Below are positions 5,282-7,590 of a DNA stretch of 7,590 nt, piece by piece. Positions within the stretch are counted from its first letter, which is position 1. Every line of letters starts with the position of its first letter. The DNA is from Syntrophaceae bacterium UBA4059 (GTDB taxonomy: Bacteria; Desulfobacterota; Syntrophia; Syntrophales; Smithellaceae), in assembly GCA_002382045.1 (NCBI GenBank), contig DFZJ01000082.1:1-7590 (forward strand), given 5' to 3'. The position numbers and the translations under genes were made by a program. Under the pieces are notes generated by a model, which searched no databases, was not told the origin of the DNA, and saw nothing but the letters and a program-made list of their open reading frames with translations.

Positions 5282-6231
5282 GGGACTTTAAACTCCGGGG
5301 ATTTTTTCGACCCGATGATGGCGTCCAGTTTTTTTACGACGTCGCCTAACGCGTTCACAGCGTCGTCTATGTCGGAACGAAGAATGTGAAAATCTTTCAT
5401 GCCTTCCGATGTGTCAGTGCTTATTTTATTAATATTATCAACTGTTTTATCCAATTTTTGCAGCTTGCCGACAATATCTCTGAGGATGACATTGATTTGA
5501 GGCAGTGCGCCGTTCTTACCATATATCTCGTGATCGGTTTTATCTGCCATCTTGTCGACTTTTTTAAGAATCCGGTCAACGCTGGTCGTTATGTCTTTGA
5601 GCTTTTTCAGAGAGTCATTCAGGGCTTTGACGCTCTCCTCATCGGAGACGGCCATTTCCACAAGTGATTTCTTAGACGCGAGGTTTGACGTGATTTTTTC
5701 AGCATTGCTCAACGCGCGATTTAAATCCCCTTTGGGATCGGACAGGTTTCTTGTAAGATGTTCGATATTCTCGGCAATCTGGGTCACTTGCTCCAACACG
5801 GGCTCAACTTTGGCAATGGCATCATTAATATCATTGACAACGGTGACTTCCGTAATCTGATTTGTATCCAGGGGAGAACTGTTAAGATTAGAGGTATTAA
5901 CATCAATGCGGGCGGCCCCGATGAGCGGACGATATAAAACAAATTTGCTGTCTGATCTGATCCATTTAACATGCCGGTCGGGAATTTTTATTTTGATCAA
6001 AACGATCCCCTTATCATCGAGTTCCAGAGCCTGGACTTTACCGATATTGAATCCGGAAAAAACAACCGGCATGCCCTCGGTAAAACCGTCGCCGGATTTG
6101 GAGGAAAGGGTGAAGACATGCATCTTTTCGAAGAAACCTTTTCCCGCAGCCAGAAAAAACAAGGCCAGTATAATCGTAACAGCCGTGCAGCCGATGAAAA
6201 GACCAACTTTAAGTTCGCGGCTCAATGTCAT
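5278..6231 (-). CDS. mlaD: MlaD-type MCE-domain protein of a lipid ABC transporter
   Basis: MCE proteins form hexameric rings that carry phospholipids or other hydrophobic molecules between the inner membrane transporter and the outer membrane. The 317-residue protein has a short cytoplasmic start (MTLSRELKVG), one membrane helix at about residues 10-30, and an MCE domain at about 37-113 with the family pattern GFTEGMPVVFSGFNIGKV, a DS before the sheet (IRSDSKF) and the closing RPLIGAARIDV. A long helical, coiled-coil-like region follows (about 130-305), rich in Asn/Lys/Asp heptad-type repeats; E. coli MlaD is only 183 residues and lacks most of this. Such tails can extend the hydrophobic tunnel. 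The ATG overlaps the stop of the ATPase-like gene as ATGA, and its own stop overlaps the lipoprotein start in the same way. Confidence 0.93.
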   Translation of the reverse strand: MTLSRELKVGLFIGCTAVTIILALFFLAAGKGFFEKMHVFTLSSKSGDGFTEGMPVVFSGFNIGKVQALELDDKGIVLIKIKIPDRHVKWIRSDSKFVLYRPLIGAARIDVNTSNLNSSPLDTNQITEVTVVNDINDAIAKVEPVLEQVTQIAENIEHLTRNLSDPKGDLNRALSNAEKITSNLASKKSLVEMAVSDEESVKALNDSLKKLKDITTSVDRILKKVDKMADKTDHEIYGKNGALPQINVILRDIVGKLQKLDKTVDNINKISTDTSEGMKDFHILRSDIDDAVNALGDVVKKLDAIIGSKKSPEFKVP

Positions 6232-6644
6232 AACTCACCATACTTTTCTTTCATCCATAGATAATCATATATATGACAGCTAAAGTATAAATCGTCAATT
6301 TTTTTCAAGGCGGTTATCACATATTGAATATCTTTCAGGTGAGGAATGATTTTAAACGGCTGATCAATCACCAGCATCGCGTCCTTGACCATAGCGGCTC
6401 TCAGCATCATCACGCAGAATCTTTCTTCCGGGGTTAATGCCGGATTGCGCTTGTCTGCAATATGTCCAATATCTAAACGCTGCAAGTATTCAACCGCCAG
6501 CTCACGAGCCTGGTGCTTCGGCATATTTTCATGAAACTGTTTGATCAGCGCAATATTCATGTAAACATTCTGATTGGAAATCAGGGGAATATCCACGGAG
6601 ATCGGCGCCACTTGAACAGAATGGTCCAGCAGGAACTGGTTCAA
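6228..6644 (-). CDS. Degenerate ABC ATPase-like protein (MlaF-like, no Walker A)
   Basis: The 138-residue frame aligns by eye with the second two-thirds of an MlaF-type nucleotide-binding domain. PLISNQNVYMNIAL corresponds to the helical-domain entry (usually LTVYENVAF); LTPEERFCVMMLRAAMV takes the place of the LSGGQ signature helix; AMLVIDQPF (residues 89-97) is a Walker B with Asp94 but Gln instead of the catalytic Glu; and His124 may be the switch histidine. The Walker A/P-loop part is missing and a Q-loop Gln is not evident. ATP hydrolysis is therefore unlikely; a structural or regulatory subunit pairing with a true ATPase is inferred. This start is TTG 6644, which has no Shine-Dalgarno. 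Open, family-like sequence (KITLNLFDGEPSLNG) continues upstream to ATT codons at 6701/6698 behind a strong ribosome site, so the real protein may have about 157 residues. The stop overlaps the MCE gene start. The intact reading frame argues against simple decay. Confidence 0.75.
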   Translation of the reverse strand: MNQFLLDHSVQVAPISVDIPLISNQNVYMNIALIKQFHENMPKHQARELAVEYLQRLDIGHIADKRNPALTPEERFCVMMLRAAMVKDAMLVIDQPFKIIPHLKDIQYVITALKKIDDLYFSCHIYDYLWMKEKYGEL

Positions 6645-6679
6645 TGACCCGTTGAGCGATGGCTCACCGTCAAATAAAT

Positions 6680-7465
6680 TTAGAGTAATTTTGTTAATAA
6701 TGACAGCACCTCAATAATCAGTATCGCCGAAAATACACTAACCATGCCATGGGATACGGCAATGGGAATACTGGTAAGTTCATGTGACGCCCGCAAACCT
6801 GAACGAATAGGGATCAAGGTGATAAAAAATCCATAAACAGCACACTTGAACAGCGCAATTAATATATCAGAAAAATTGGCTGAATTTAATAAAATATTTG
6901 TATAAACGTCCATGCTCATTCCAAAAATCAACCACGAAAACAAAATCCCGCTGACGAGTAAAACCGTAGAAAAAAGACTGCTCAGCAATACAATAGATAT
7001 AATTCCATTGATGATTCTCGGCGCTAAAAGATAATCGATGACGTCGATACGAAAAGTTTCCAGGGTTTTTATTTCCCGGTTGACCTTCATAACGGCGATT
7101 TCCGTATTGATCGCGGAAGCGGATCGCAGCGTGATCAGCAGCACGGTTAAAAGTGGCGATAATTCTGTAACGATCAGCCCCATTAAAACATGACCAAAGA
7201 ACCCGGTTAATCCGAAATCTTTCAGCAACTGAAAAACAATACCGATTAACAGAGAACCAAAGATAATGGAGGCGATCAGAAAAACAGGTAAAATTTGAAC
7301 GGAAGTAAAGTAGAGCTGATTAACCAGAACTTCACGCATCGCGCTGCTGTATGTTTTGCGTCGAAAAATGCGTATAAAGACCTTGCCGGCAAAAACGATG
7401 GTATCGGCAAATGTCGTCAGCATCAGCAAAACGCGACGTCCCAACTTTTCCAAGAAAAACATCAT
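6680..7465 (-). CDS. mlaE: MlaE-family permease of an MCE lipid transporter
   Basis: MlaE permeases form the membrane dimer under the MCE ring in phospholipid ABC transporters. The 261-residue length fits the family (about 250-260). An N-terminal amphipathic region is followed by membrane segments at about 51-80, 88-115, 150-184, 200-222 and 236-258. The conserved loop is clear at residues 100-141: ELSPLLTVLLITLRSASAIN then TEIAVMKVNREIKTLETF, equivalent to ELGPLLTALL..GRSGSAIAAELG.M.V.EEIDAL in typical members. It is rather diverged at otherwise fixed glycines (Ser for Gly twice). A Shine-Dalgarno GGAG lies 9 bases before ATG 7465; ATG 7462 is an alternative. In most Mla operons the ATPase gene precedes this one; here upstream sequence (7466-7590) has only short frames, so that gene, if present, lies past the right edge. 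Confidence 0.92.
   Translation of the reverse strand: MMFFLEKLGRRVLLMLTTFADTIVFAGKVFIRIFRRKTYSSAMREVLVNQLYFTSVQILPVFLIASIIFGSLLIGIVFQLLKDFGLTGFFGHVLMGLIVTELSPLLTVLLITLRSASAINTEIAVMKVNREIKTLETFRIDVIDYLLAPRIINGIISIVLLSSLFSTVLLVSGILFSWLIFGMSMDVYTNILLNSANFSDILIALFKCAVYGFFITLIPIRSGLRASHELTSIPIAVSHGMVSVFSAILIIEVLSLLTKLL
6696..6712 (-). promoter_or_regulatory. Shine-Dalgarno before a possible AUU start of the ATPase-like gene
   Basis: On the minus strand GAGGTG (6712-6707) inside the last codons of the permease gene precedes ATT at 6701 with ideal spacing (7 bases after GAGG) and a second ATT at 6698. Both are in frame with the ATPase-like protein, and an in-frame TGA lies directly upstream (6713-6711). 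No ATG, GTG or TTG occurs in this frame before 6644. If used, the gene overlaps the permease by about 20 bases, in line with the coupled style of this operon. Confidence 0.4.
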
Positions 7466-7590
7466 TCTTTTGCTCCGGAATTACTGCTTCTTTTTGGCCG
7501 TAATCGACAGCTTGATCATCGTGGAAGGAAAGGCATTATCCTGGATTCGCTAACTACTTGATATCACTGGAGCCGATGCCCGGATTTGAA

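Noticed and set aside
7482..7520. Tiny minus-strand frame MIKLSITAKKKQ upstream of the permease
   Set aside because: Twelve codons without a Shine-Dalgarno; could be a leader peptide but nothing supports it.
7554..7590. Possible C-terminus of an upstream minus-strand gene ending in SNPGIGSSDIK
   Set aside because: Only 11 codons are visible and all frames are similarly short here; too little to claim a gene, though an ATPase gene ending near here would fit the operon.

Overview
The window looks like a piece of chromosome from a Gram-negative, probably anaerobic bacterium, most plausibly a Desulfobacterota/Syntrophia-type (former deltaproteobacterial) organism. This is an inference. It rests on the Tat and Mla-type envelope systems, two lipoproteins, a stand-alone NAD-dependent 3-hydroxyacyl-CoA dehydrogenase of the kind used in syntrophic acid degradation or butyrate metabolism, an FmdB-type zinc-ribbon protein, and a hemerythrin relic of the type common in such genomes. 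Base composition is moderate and I see no integrase, transposase, CRISPR array, tRNA or rRNA.

Layout. Positions 1-1048 (minus strand) hold a twin-arginine translocation operon: one TatA/TatB-family subunit followed by TatC, which runs off the left edge. A 562-base spacer (1049-1610) separates it from a divergent 3-hydroxyacyl-CoA dehydrogenase (1611-2480, plus). The spacer carries a promoter for each side and an odd hairpin-bearing middle section. A terminator hairpin and a repeat-containing spacer lead to a small FmdB-family zinc-ribbon protein (2771-3262, plus). After a non-coding stretch with several inverted repeats comes an alanine-rich lipoprotein (3655-4311, plus), with a good sigma70-type promoter and a strong intrinsic terminator.

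Positions 7465-4616 (minus strand) form a tightly packed Mla/MCE lipid-transport operon. In transcription order it contains an MlaE-type permease, a degenerate ABC ATPase-like protein, an MlaD-type MCE protein and a lipoprotein; the last three are joined by two ATGA stop/start overlaps. The operon probably begins beyond the right edge, where the catalytically competent ATPase would be expected. Just after the operon lipoprotein lies a 5'-truncated hemerythrin gene (4590-4369), whose stop codon sits inside the terminator of the convergent lipoprotein gene.

The most interesting points are the ATPase-like protein with no Walker A segment and damaged signature and Walker B motifs, kept intact between permease and MCE genes; its possible AUU start behind a strong Shine-Dalgarno overlapping the permease gene; the half-hemerythrin relic; and an unexplained, possibly repeat-derived section at 1160-1434.
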